From: Pestalotiopsis fici W106-1
Taxonomy: Eukaryota; Ascomycota; Sordariomycetes; Amphisphaeriales; Sporocadaceae
Length of the DNA: 64,000 nt
Direction: 5' to 3'
Assembly (NCBI RefSeq): GCF_000516985.1
Contig: NW_006917101.1
Location: 186,001 to 250,000 of the forward strand
Part shown: in pieces, positions 32,904 to 46,052 of the stretch
Numbering within the stretch: the stretch's first letter is position 1
Layout of the letters: every line of letters begins with the position of its first letter
Notes under the pieces: model-generated
The model's database searches: none
Seen by the model: only the letters and a program-made list of their open reading frames with translations
What the model was told of the DNA's origin: nothing
Made by a program: the position numbers and the translations under genes

Positions 32904-34687
32904 CGTGTAGCAACCGTATCAAAGACTACCCTGCAGACTACCAGACAACAGGGGACCTCGAGCATACCTATCCCGCAAGGTCCAGCTGTCTAGCCCGAGG
33001 AAATGGCAACTTCAGGCTAGGGACATCGGACAAAGGGTTTTAGCTTGAGGATTGCAAGTAAAAGCGATAGGCACGAACAGCGAAGAAGACCTGAAGATCC
33101 GGGGGCCTTCGTGCTAGCCACTAGCTTAGAAACATGGAAAGCGAAGTGAGGTGACTCGAATCCAGAGAAAATAAGACAATAAAAATTGAGTAAACAATTC
33201 TATTGGAAAAGGGGGGCTGCAAGCAATCCAGATGTGCACTATCTCTCAGCTTTGACTGGAACAAGACGCTAAACTTGCAGGTAGGTGCTATGCTATTGAC
33301 TATGACGATGACGAAGGCGGCTAGAGATGAAATAAGCTATAGTTCCGTGTGTACGTGCATAAAGCTTCTAGCTGTATTCGAGCTGGGTGGACGTTGTGGT
33401 ATGTAGCAAACATGGAGTGTTTTCAGTCTTCTAATGTACTAGATATCGATAGCAAAAGCAATGAATAGGGCGTATAGATAATAACGATCAGTATTGGGGT
33501 AGGTTTGTGCGAAATATTTACAATGACATGCTCTTCTTGCTGTGGTGTAAGCGGATGTCCGGATGCGTAGAAGAAACCAATGCTTCAAGTCTCAGCTACT
33601 GTTTAGAAGTAAGTTTAATGATACAACTGCAAGTCGGCTAATGATAGCAAGAAACAAAATTGAATAATATTCCAAGACTCGAGGTCACGCATAAGCACAC
33701 ACATGAAAACTGAAAGAAAGACCACACGATGTCTTCTGTCCGGTTCGACAATGGAACCAATGATGTAATGACCGCAGCTGTTTCTCATCGAATTGTCGCG
33801 GATTGCGATTCCCTATCAATTGGACCGGGAATCTTTTTTTTTTCTGGGTCTGCGATCAGCGTTCAAGGAAATTGGCAGTGCGCAGCTTGCACCAGACGAG
33901 CCAGATCTTTGGGAACATCGGGCGCTAATGAGAGCGGAAATGGGTCCCGCTGTAAGCTTCCAAGGGCGGGCCAGAGTCCAGACTCCAGATATTGCCCAGG
34001 TTGCCAGGTGCTGCTGTAGCTCAGTGAAGACCAAAATTTGCTAATGACCTTAGGCGCCATGGTGCTCCAGTTCCCTCGGTCAGCGCATCAAGAGAGGGGC
34101 CCAAGCTCCCTACAGCACATGTGCAGGGCCGGAGAGGCACCTCCCTCTCTTTCCCCGCATTAAAGTAGCACGTTCCAGTTGACGTCATGTCAGTATAGCC
34201 TTCGTTAACTTTTCTTTCCTTCGCGCGGCCAATTCAAGCAACCCAGCAAAAGAAAACGTCACAGTCTTGCACAGTGGTTCGACCCCCCCCTGGTTTCTCT
34301 CGGCCAGACAATGCAGCTTGTTTTTCGGAACGTTCAGGAAGAACAGACAAGGAGGGAGAGGCTGGGCTGGGCCCCATGTGGTTGGTCATGTTTATGGAAC
34401 CGTGATGTATTCCGTGTGCTCTTGATGCATGTCACATATGCTTGTTACGTGATGGAAAGAAAATATACATAGGATTTGACCTTGGAGAACTTTTAACCCT
34501 GCCTTCCATATAACCCGTGTCACCCCCCTCTTCCCCCCGAGACTGCAAGTTTCAAGAATGATACAAACCAACCTCACTTTCCAATAAACAACAAACTCTT
34601 TTTCTCTACAAAGCCATACACTCCTCTCTCTTCCTCTTGCCAATCAATATCAATTGTCCGCAGACAACACAGCACATCAAATCCACA
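32904..34687. promoter_or_regulatory. Long divergent promoter region
   Basis: 1.78 kb between divergent genes. It carries a perfect CRE/ATF palindrome TGACGTCA at 34180-34187 and a CT-rich leader (34560-34680) before the small stress-type gene. Open frames here are short and unlike coding sequence. Confidence 0.55.
34180..34187. promoter_or_regulatory. CRE/ATF palindrome TGACGTCA
   Basis: Perfect 8-bp bZIP (ATF/CREB) site about 500 bp upstream of the calcofluor-white-hypersensitive gene. In filamentous fungi AtfA-type factors use it for stress and conidial genes. Confidence 0.45.
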
Positions 34688-35298
34688 ATGTCCAGATCTA
34701 GAGCTCCTCTGTTCCTCGGTCTCACTGCCGCTGGTGGTGTTGGCTACTACCTCTACAGCGCAGGCGGAAGCCCTACCGTTGCCCAGAAGCAAGCTGAGGG
34801 TGAGTGTGTTCCTTGCAAAGCAATAGTCACCAGCTTCGGATCAGCATGTAGTTTAGCTGTTGGTCATTATTCACAAATTGATGAGCTCTCAAGCTAACTT
34901 GTCTATTTTCTCCCCTTAGCCGACGCACACAAGCTCTCCGCAAAGGTCAAGGCTGAGCTTCCCGGCCGCGGCCAGGAGGCCGAGAAGAAGGCAGAGCAGT
35001 ACGGTGCCGAGGCTGGCGCCAAGTTTGACAGCGCAGTAAGTCCCCTTGTCCACTCTCGGATCGTTTTCGATATATGTATATCCATGACGAAAACAACGAC
35101 ACTAACATATGTTTTTCCCCTCTTCGATAGCTCCAGAAGAGCCAAGCCGAGATCGCCAAGGCAAAGGCTGATGCTGAAGCCTACGCAAAGGACGTCAAGA
35201 ACAGCACGCTAAAGAAGGTGGACGAATTTGACCGCAAGGTCGAGGCCAAAGCCTCAGAGGCCAAGAGCGGCATCTCCGGCTGGTTTGGCGGCAAATAA
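34688..35298 (+). CDS. Calcofluor-white-hypersensitive-type small protein
   Basis: 131 residues from three exons (34688-34799, 34920-35035, 35131-35298) that join in frame. The N-terminus MSRSRAPLFLGLTAAGGVGYYLYSAGG is a short membrane helix with a Gly-rich start. The rest is charged, Ala/Lys/Glu-rich amphipathic helix (KVKAELPGRGQEAEKKAEQYGAEAGAKF, DAEAYAKDVKNS) ending in SGWFGGK. This layout is known from fungal proteins annotated calcofluor white hypersensitive protein, linked to cell-wall integrity; the helix repeats recall LEA or apolipoprotein-like proteins. The exact biochemical role is unknown. A CT-rich leader and a CRE palindrome upstream suggest strong, stress-responsive expression. 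Confidence 0.88.
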
Positions 35299-35661
35299 AC
35301 ATCCCCACTAAAAGAAAAGAGTCTTGGGCAAAGACGCAAAACAACTCCGAAGCGACAAATGGCATGTAGCAGTATGATCATGGTATGATGACGAAAGGGC
35401 GTTTATTTTTGTGTTTTACTTGCTTTCATCATCATAAGGGATATGGGATTCGGATGGGAAATGTCTAATATAATTGACTCTTTGGTATCAACAAACTTGG
35501 TCTGCAAATGCTTCCACATACTCGTTCTCTATGATATCTCTATGCACCATTCGCAAATGACTTTTCTTCTCGAGGTTGACCCTGATCCACTAAACGCCAG
35601 ACTCCGTTCATTATATGCTGCCACAACCGGAGGCACCCAAATTGAAAATGTCGGCCGTTCT
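35299..35661. other. Convergent intergenic spacer
   Basis: 363 bp AT-rich sequence between the converging stops of the small CWH-type gene and dim1. Nothing else seen. Confidence 0.6.
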
Positions 35662-37758
<2,097 letters not shown>

Positions 37759-40068
37759 TCATGTTGAAATACTCGACAGCAGTGGGGGAGGCGGCCACAG
37801 GGAAAGTCGTTTTGGGTCTCGGGGCATTATTGGCAGATCCACGACGAGTTTCTCTCTATCCTCCTTTGCAATTCCCCCTTCCTTGAGCGTCGCGTGGATT
37901 TTGCGGTCCATATCGTAAGCTTCGATTAGCTTGTCCTCCAACGAAGCTGATAATCTCGAGACATTAGACTGGGCACCGTTCCACCTCGCGATGCTTGTCC
38001 CGAGTTGATCTTTCTTGGACGACTCAAACAAGGGCAGCGCAGTTTCCCCTGCAATAACGGCCTTCCACGGACTGATGAGAGTATGCCGGCCAAGGTCGTG
38101 GGGTCCTTCACTGGAGAGGAGCTTGTTCATGCGGTACCGCAACTTTGAACTTGCCTGTCTAGCATAAGTAGCATAGTGCCAGATGACACGAAGCATATTA
38201 GGGCTTCGTGTCTTCCAAGCAACCTGGAAGAGCATATCATAGGTGTCTCTATCGGACAGGACTGCTGCAGGCCACATTGTCCGAAGCTTTCGCATCACAT
38301 CTAATATGTCTTGGGTGCTCCTGCTATGGGTGATGATGGTGTTCAGTGTGTCCGACCCTGGGCTTGTGCGGCGCGACTCGTAGATAAGATCTAGGAGATC
38401 AAGGCACATATTGTGTTTGCCGTTCTTCCCAAGAACATCTACTAGCTTGTTGAAGGTTATTCTGTCAAGCCAAATAGCCCCGTGTTGTGCGTCTTGTTCC
38501 TCAATGAATTCGGTAATTGAATGAATATTATTGAGTGATTTTTCCAATTCGAAAGGCGCCATGTGTTGGCCTGCTTTGACAAGTGTTGACTGAATTCGAT
38601 CAAGTCCCAACTTGCGCATCTTGCGAAGAATGTAGTGTTTTGCGTCAGGCTGTTCCATGATCTTCAAAAGGGACAGCCATGTCTCGCTGTCAGCGTGCAG
38701 GCTTTTTCTCGCCATTAGCTTCAGCACGTTGTGAAACCCGTCTAGGTCACCCGTTCTCACAGACCCAGCAACAAAGATATTGCATATTCGTGTATCCATT
38801 GGTATGTTTCGAATCTCGGCTTGATTGAATATTGCCCGTGCCGTTGGTCTAAAAGTGAGCCCTTTGCTCTGGATGTAGGCCAAAGTCATAGCCAGGGCTT
38901 CAGTGGAAAGTGACCGATGACTTTGCTCGGAATGAAAAATTTCATTGAGCAGAGAAACGACAATTTGCTGGTGATCAGTCGGCTTCTTGTACAGTGACGA
39001 ATGAAGATGTGCTGGTACAACACCATACACCAAAAGCGCAATGTATTTCTCGAGCGATTCCATTGTCCACACGGCAGGTTTTGGAATCTGGTCAGCTCTT
39101 CGGTTCAATACGTAATAGCGACTTTTCTGCCACTGATATCCAGACGGGCTCAGTTTTGCAGTCAAAGTCAAACTCCTGTCGTCTTGGTCGCCCGCACCGG
39201 CCTCGTCGCGATCCAGGAGCGTGACAGAGTCCAAGTTGGTCTTCTCTTGGTGCCAAAGATCCCGCAGCATGCCTTGCGCATCGTTATCCAGCAGTCTGAC
39301 GGCGGTGATGTGCCCCGAAGCCTTGAGCAAGTCCATCAGGGCCATGCGTACTGAGTGTGCAGACCCGGTCAGGGTAAGATGTAGGTTTCCGTCCGCATTG
39401 TCCGTTTCGTCCACGCGAACAACGGCGCGAGTGCTTTGCTGCAGTCGACCCGGCTCGGCGGTAGGCCCACGAGGCAGGAGCTTTCGGATTTCATCTGCGG
39501 CGCCTTGGCCGACTATGACCTTGAAATCAAAAATGGAGCCAAACTTGGGCGTAAGTTTCGATAGAAAATGCGCGGTGCTAAGCCAGTCGACTCCGGGATT
39601 GTCGTCTTTGGCGCGTTGAAAAGCCCAAAGATCTTGCCGCGCCTTGCTGAGGTAGCTCTTTCGATCACTCCTGACAACTTCGTGCCTGCTCGGGTACCAC
39701 TGCCGCGACTTTATCAATGCAGGGTTCTTGTTCTGGATCTTCCGCTTTCTGCTCTTTTTGATAACTCGGTGAATGGCCAACCGCCTCAGTGCAGATGGCG
39801 AGAGTTGCTCACGCTCGGGTTCGTCGCGTTCCTCATTCTGCAAAGAGGGTGACACACGCCGGAATTGGCTGACAGAATGATCATTGGGTACCGGGGTTGA
39901 TGTATCGTGCCTCTTCGGCTCGGCCGAGTTGGTCGACTGCCATCGGTTGAGTTGCGACCTCTGGTAATGGTGGAGGACTCGAGGAAGTTCCCTGGGACTC
40001 AAGGAGAGCCCACTGGCGGTCAAGGCACAGGTATGAGCTCTCCATACCGTTCTGAAGCCCAGGGACAT
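37759..40068 (-). CDS. Mitochondrial PPR-like protein
   Basis: Single exon, 769 residues. The N-terminus (MSLGFRTVWRAHTCALTASGL...) is Arg/Ser-rich with no early acids, a mitochondrial presequence. A basic stretch IKKSRKRKIQNKNPALIKSRQWYPS follows. The C-terminal half has paired helices of PPR type: HADSETWLSLLKIME, ITFNKLVDVLGKNGKHNMCLDLLDLIYE, SDTLNTIITHSRSTQDILDVMRKL and SDRDTYDMLFQVAWKT. Such fungal proteins bind mitochondrial RNA and act in transcript stability, splicing or translation. Repeats are divergent and no partner can be assigned. No breaks are seen. Confidence 0.82.
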   Translation of the reverse strand: MSLGFRTVWRAHTCALTASGLSLSPRELPRVLHHYQRSQLNRWQSTNSAEPKRHDTSTPVPNDHSVSQFRRVSPSLQNEERDEPEREQLSPSALRRLAIHRVIKKSRKRKIQNKNPALIKSRQWYPSRHEVVRSDRKSYLSKARQDLWAFQRAKDDNPGVDWLSTAHFLSKLTPKFGSIFDFKVIVGQGAADEIRKLLPRGPTAEPGRLQQSTRAVVRVDETDNADGNLHLTLTGSAHSVRMALMDLLKASGHITAVRLLDNDAQGMLRDLWHQEKTNLDSVTLLDRDEAGAGDQDDRSLTLTAKLSPSGYQWQKSRYYVLNRRADQIPKPAVWTMESLEKYIALLVYGVVPAHLHSSLYKKPTDHQQIVVSLLNEIFHSEQSHRSLSTEALAMTLAYIQSKGLTFRPTARAIFNQAEIRNIPMDTRICNIFVAGSVRTGDLDGFHNVLKLMARKSLHADSETWLSLLKIMEQPDAKHYILRKMRKLGLDRIQSTLVKAGQHMAPFELEKSLNNIHSITEFIEEQDAQHGAIWLDRITFNKLVDVLGKNGKHNMCLDLLDLIYESRRTSPGSDTLNTIITHSRSTQDILDVMRKLRTMWPAAVLSDRDTYDMLFQVAWKTRSPNMLRVIWHYATYARQASSKLRYRMNKLLSSEGPHDLGRHTLISPWKAVIAGETALPLFESSKKDQLGTSIARWNGAQSNVSRLSASLEDKLIEAYDMDRKIHATLKEGGIAKEDREKLVVDLPIMPRDPKRLSLWPPPPLLSSIST

Positions 40069-40995
40069 GAGCTATGAACAGGTCATTGATCTTGTGAGAA
40101 ATGGGAACCAACTTTGATTAGAGTAGTTGGTGTTGGCTGCTGTTGTCTTCCTCTCGCACTGGCTGCTTAGACAGGTTGGGGATTTGGTCCCCTCCAAAAA
40201 ATTCCGGCGCCGGCGAGTCCCTGGTTCGGGTCGCGTGCATGGATTGCGCCAAGGAACCCATCGGCGAAATCGGTAGCTCTTGGCGCGATTATGACGGCAT
40301 CGCAGCTGGCATCAACTGTCCGGGCTTTTCCAACCAAGAAGTCAGAACAGTCCACCCCCAATTGCAGCACAATGTTGGTTTTACTTTCAGATTTCTTGTT
40401 AATCAATCACTCTATTCCGCTTTCTGTGTGTTCTTTGCTTGGGTCCAGCACAGGTTTTCGTTGACACCAGGCGCTTTTCGTATCCATAGGCATTATTATA
40501 TTGGGGTCAACTATCCTGCCACTGGGTATTTGTCATAGGAAAAGAAACGTGTATACTCAATCCATCAAAGTCATATCCGAGGCCCACGTTTAAGACAGGA
40601 CCCGGCTCTCGTATCGCCCTCACAATGTCGCTGTAGCTGGTCGAATACTAAAGCGTTGGACTTATTGTATTCTTCGTCATGTTGGAAGTCTCCCAATATC
40701 GTTAAGACAGGCAATGGTGTTTTGACTTCGCTCCCTTGATCTGATGCCTCCCAAACTCCATGCGAGCTCGCCTCCCTTTGAATGAAGAAGTTTGGTGACT
40801 CTAGAGTACTACGCGATCCTCTCTAATATCCCAACCAGACTGTACCCTTGTGGAGTCAAACCTGGTAGACTACACCTAGTCGCTGCTGGGGGATTTGCGC
40901 CAAAGTCAAACGACACCGTCCAAAGTAGGGCCAGCGGTGTCAAACAGTTCACTGTGCAACCCGCTTGTGGATCAACAAACAACCCAAGAGGCCAA
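40069..40995. other. Intergenic between the PPR and PP2C genes
   Basis: About 930 bp. A 131-codon open frame (40143-40538, +) shows no motif. Probably the PPR promoter and the PP2C 3' region. Confidence 0.5.
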
Positions 40996-42921
40996 CTATT
41001 CCTTCTCGTCGGCTGTTCCATCGGCCTGAGCCTCCACCTTGGTCTCGGTCTTCTTCTCTGCGTCTTTAGGGGTATCACTTGTTGTAGTCTCCGTCTTGGA
41101 CTCAGGCTCGGTATTCGACTTCTCCTTGGCTGGCGGGGAAGGGGCTCGGGGGAGGATGTTGCTGCTGTCCTCGCCATCTTCTCCCGAAGAGGACTTTGAC
41201 ACCTGGCTAGCGAGGTCCTTGTCCTCTTCAGCGTTGTCAAACATCTCGGTATCGTCCGAGTCTGTCAGGACCTCAGTACCATCACCAAGGAAGATGATAC
41301 GACCCTTGTACCCACCAATACCAAAAGGCTTCGACTGCTTGTCCATGTCCACGTCATAACCACTGTCGCTATCATCGAAGTTGTGGTGAACACCAGGTCC
41401 TCGGAATTCGGCTGAGTCCAACTGTCAGTTTTGCATCGGTGACTCGGACTCTTTGCTTTGCATACCGTATTCGGGGGGAGCGCACGGGCCGTCGCCTTTG
41501 GAAACGCGGGTTGCGACCTCTTCGTACCAGGCATCCTTTTTCTTGCCTCGGAGGAAGCCGATCACAATCATGGTCATGTTGTCGCATCCGACACCACCTG
41601 TCTCGGAGTTGGAAGCCAAGCAGTTGTCCATCATGTTCTCGCAGATCTTCTCCAGCTCCTGCTTGGCAGCAACGCCTCTTCGGACAAACTCGACGACCGC
41701 TTGGGATGACTGGCAATCCCAAATACCTGAAAAGAATGATTATTAAAAAGGTTGCTTTCAAGTTAGTGGTGCGATGCTTACCGTCGCAGGCAATGACCAG
41801 GAACTCATCGTCGTCGCTCAAATCATGGACTACCACATCAGGGTAAGCCGTGACGATTTGCTGCTCGGGTGCGAGCTCGGCACTCTTCTTGAACTCGAAA
41901 TCGCCGATAGCACGCGACAATGCAAGGTTACCATTGACACGACCAAAATCGACGAAGCCACCAGCGGCAGTGATACGTGCCTTCTCGCCTGTGGTCACAG
42001 TAAGTCGCCGAGTAAGGAGGACAAAAAGATGGCAAGCCAACAGGGCTAAGATAACGAACCTTCATTCTGGGGCTTGTGGTCAAAAGACAAGGGCTTAGCA
42101 CGACCTTTGACGCCCAGGACACTTCGCGAGTCACCAGCATTGGCCTAGTGGATTTGTCAACAAGGGTTCGGAGCGAAGCATGGACAGGGTACAAACAATG
42201 TAGATCTTGTCATCAGTGATGAGACCAACACAAGCCGTGCAGCCAGAAACCTCTTCCTCATACTTGGGGTCTGTCATCCTCCGATTAGCATCCACAACTG
42301 AAAATACAGCACTGCTGCACTAATGCATGATCTCATACCGCTCAGTATTGCCCGGTCGCAAGCCAGAAAGCAGTCCTTGAGAGCCTGTTCGTAGTTTCCA
42401 GCCTTGAAAGTGTCCTGCTTCACGAGGATATCATCAATGTGCTCGCCGGCGTATTGTGCCACCTTGTCACCTCCATGTCCATCAAAGACACCAAAGAAGG
42501 ATAATCTCGAGGAGTGTGCCTTTGCTTCTTCACTGTCGGGCTTCAAGAGATCCAGGATGGTGGTGTGAGCATCCTCCATGCTAATGCGCCAGCCTTGCAT
42601 GGCCGACACACCGTAAAGCAGGCGCTCATCCTCACCCTTGGCAGATGCCTAGATGAAAACAAGAAGTCAGCAAGTTGTTCACACACAAAAATATTGACAT
42701 GCAAGACATGATCGCAATACAGAAACAGGCCAGGTACGAAGTGATCGCACAAATAAGAGGCCACGGCATTGATGAGGTCATATGGCCCAAAGGGTGGGCA
42801 CGCGCAGACTCGATCGGATAGGGGTGGGTTGAAAGATGGTGGGCGCGCAAGACAAAGCAGATGGAAGAGTAGAGGATTTGTTTACCTTGTCGACGACGGG
42901 TTCCGAGAGTGTTTGACCCAT
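40996..42921 (-). CDS. PP2C-type protein phosphatase (Ptc2/Ptc3-like)
   Basis: Mg/Mn-dependent Ser/Thr phosphatase that down-regulates stress MAPK and checkpoint kinases in yeasts. Start at 42921 ([12 protein letters not shown]) has an N-myristoylation-type Gly2. Spliced order: [40 protein letters not shown] (metal Asp), [76 protein letters not shown] and [17 protein letters not shown]. The C-terminal tail (about 140 residues) is acidic and Ser/Thr-rich, as in Ptc2/3. At least six introns. All metal-binding acids are present. Confidence 0.93.
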
Positions 42922-43416
42922 GGTGATAGAGACTGTGAACCGAAGCGCGCAGGCCACGGATTCGTCTGTGGATGGATAGGTGAGAGAGAGGGGGGGAGGG
43001 GTTCAGGATTTCGTGATCGGGCGTGCAGTTGCAGTCAGTCGCGGATTGCAAATGCCAGGTCGAAATAAATTTTTCTTTCCTTATTCTCCAGCGGACAAGA
43101 TGCCTTGGCTAAAAGTTGCGTGGTGCGGGAGTGAAGAAAGGATGACCGGATGCCGTACCAAAGACAGGCGGGAGAGGTCGCGCGACAAGAAATTGGTTGG
43201 CCCGGTATTGCGTGTGTGGGAGAGCAGCGAGACAGACGACTGGAGTTGTTGTGCGGTGGTGGGCGTTGAGGTAGTCAGTCAGTCGGACTGTCAGACAGAT
43301 ACACCAAGACCCAGCCTGATCAGGTAGCGCGGCGAAAGGTCCTGCGGTTATTGAGGAAACCCGAGGGGCGTTTTCTTTGGTGGCAGAATTGATAGGTAGA
43401 ACCAAACAGACAAGCC

Positions 43417-43466
43417 AGGCGGGCGGGCGGGCAGGCAGGCAGGCAGGCAGACAGACAGACAGACGG
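43417..43466. repeat. Tandem tetranucleotide repeat (GGGC/GGCA/GACA)n
   Basis: Runs of GGGC, then GGCA, then GACA units in the PP2C upstream region, shading into one another as in a mutating microsatellite. Confidence 0.9.
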
Positions 43467-43572
43467 GAGGGACCAACACAAGGCGGGGTACTCTTGAAAA
43501 GAAGCGCCGCACTTCCAAAAAGCAGCTTGCTTGTTTGCAGTGCGTGCGTGCGTCGTGGTGCTCACCGGCTCG

Positions 43573-43601
43573 CTGGACTGGACTGAACTGGACTGGACTG
43601 G
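43573..43601. repeat. Tandem GGACT/GAACT pentamers
   Basis: Five to six units of GGACT with one GAACT variant in the PP2C upstream region. Confidence 0.85.
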
Positions 43602-46052
43602 GCGGTGGATTCTGGAGTAGGTGATTTTTTGGGGATCTACACTACTCGCTGATGACGGATTGGGGGTCCCGTTTTGGTAGTGGTGGTCCAGTGCCTTGCT
43701 GGTTGGTGAAATTGCCTTGATGTGTCGGTCAGGAAAAGAAACCGTAGTTGCAGCAGCGCTTAATGTCTATTTTGTGTGGTTCATGAATATGTAATCTGGT
43801 GCAGATGCCCATGAGTCAAGCATACATCTAAAGTGGTGTGTACGAAGTAGAAATATGAAGCAAATAACGATTGCACTATCCGGGCAGTCTTGTTCGCTCT
43901 GAATCAGTTCTGATGATGGGCGACAGAGCCTGGACACAATATGGTTCACAGAACAAGGCGTGATGAGTGATGATGTGATGGCACAGGAAGGAAGACTGGA
44001 GAGCCCCCAGAGGCGCACAACATCACTTACCTACATTAGGTACCTGGCCATCAATTATTGAGTCTGCATAGGACCTACCTACCCAGCGAGGTACCTGGAA
44101 AACGACATCATCGCCACTATTGGACCGTGCCTTCTTGACCTGCTCGCTTGTCGCTCCCATGCATTCGGGCGCAAGTCCAAATCCATTTCTGAGCATGGAC
44201 CTGCGCCATAGCATGTATAATAATGTACAATATCCGTTGAAAAGTGCACATCAACCTTGAAGCCGGACTTGGTATGGTGCATAGAAAGCACGACCTATTT
44301 CATCGCTCAACTTCTCGATGCTGCTTTGGGACATTCATCCTGCTTGCTCACCTGCCCGTCAGCATCGTGAGTGCTCAGCTGGAACATACTACACCAGACG
44401 GAAGAAGAGAATTCATTGATTGATCGATTGTATGCGGCAAAGAGCAAAACTCCACCATCACTCCCAAGCATGGGCACACAAGACTCCCCTGTCCATGACA
44501 TCCTCGTCCACTCGTGGCATATTCCGGTGATCCAGAGCCCCGAATCCCGCTGGTCACTCCAAAAAAGAGCACTAATGACCTGGGTGCCAGGTATCTACAG
44601 GCTACAGCCCGGTTGGTAGGACACGTACGTGCATCATCAAAGGATGCCCGCGCTCAGGCCCTTATCGGTTTCCGAAAAACCCATATCTGTTGAATCCTAA
44701 AAAGAACGACATTTAGAACGTTACTCACATGTTGACTTCACATCATATCCAGAACGAAATGGATCCTCCTCGTCAAGTGACATTGAATCACAATGTGTAC
44801 CACCAAAGAAAATTGCCAGATGCTCGTTCATGTATGGACTCGCCCTTGTCGCCCTACAGTTCTTGCTTCGTGCCTCGGGACAAAAGAAATATCCAAAATC
44901 CAAAGAATTACTATTTGAAATTATACCTACGCTTATTAATCGACAGGGGTTCGCTTTTCTTGGAACGCCCAAATGAAATGGCCTTTGCTTTCCCGTTAAA
45001 TCTGGGGAAACGGCTCGGGCGGTTGGAACTGGTCCGTGAGCAAAAAGCCGCCAGTCGAAAGGGTCCAATCGTAGATTGCTGAACCTTGCCTCCGTCCAAC
45101 CATGGCAGGCGGTTCTATTTTTCTGAGGGTTTTTTTATTATTTAAAGTTCTGCACATCCATCCTTCTTTGGCGAGATCTCAGCAGAGAGAAGTGAAGGGG
45201 AAAAAATTTCTTCTCGCTTGAAAAACTCCAGCTCGTTGCCGAATGTTCGAGCCATTCAATTGCCCGAAGATCTGTTCCATTTGTAGTAAAGCCGCTATAA
45301 CGATCCTGGGCGTATGAAAGGCCAGGCGGCTCTATCCGTCGAAAACGTTGGGAAAGGTACTTGCATTTTTTTTTTTCTGCCTCATGATGCGTTTTTCTTT
45401 TCTTTATGCATGCCGCGGCACGACGTCAGAAGGTGTCAGCAATTGGAATTGCTTTTCCCCTATAAGGACCGGTATCGATTATGCAAAGAAAGAAATCCCA
45501 TTTGTGCGTAGTGTAAAAACCCCCCCACATTATGCGGCATGTCCTTGGCCGCTCACTCAGCTCTAGAGGCAGTCAGTACGAGCGTACATTACACATACAA
45601 CCCAACTTCCAAGAGCCCAGCCAGGCAAGTCGCTTGAGTTGATTAATGTGAGATTTGTCTGAGTGCTGTGTAGATTACTTGAGACTGTCTGCAGATGTTT
45701 CAACCATAATAATCACAATGAAGAAGACCCTACAGGGCTATACCATGGATAGTATCGCAGCTTGGATCATCACCATGGATGCCCCCGGTCAAGTACAAGT
45801 AGGCACCGAATCTTCGCAATGGTTAAAGAGTACACTATATAAAATTACAACGCCATGGAGACGGATTTACACTATGTGAGGCAAATTGGTAATTGACAAC
45901 AGGAAATCCTCGCCAGAACGCCAAAACGCAGTAAAAACATCAAGTATCTTTGCCAATCCGTCCATTCCCAGAAACTTTTTGTTGGCGTATCTCTCCCCCC
46001 AAAAAAAAGCCCCGGGATTACAAAAGCATGAAACTCCCCATTGATCCGAGTA

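Larger units (their letters stand above)
42922..46052. promoter_or_regulatory. Long upstream region of the PP2C gene
   Basis: About 3.1 kb. The first 700 bp contain short tandem repeats (43417-43466 and 43573-43601). Open frames of up to 117 codons near 44720-45080 overlap on both strands and look random. CT-rich and T-rich tracts occur near 45360-45410. No gene or tRNA recognised. Confidence 0.5.

Noticed and set aside
34260..34290. B-box-like GGTTCGACCCCC
   Set aside because: No A box or cloverleaf can be formed upstream.
43417..43466. CRISPR-like or minisatellite array
   Set aside because: It is a simple tetranucleotide repeat without spacers, in a eukaryotic genome.
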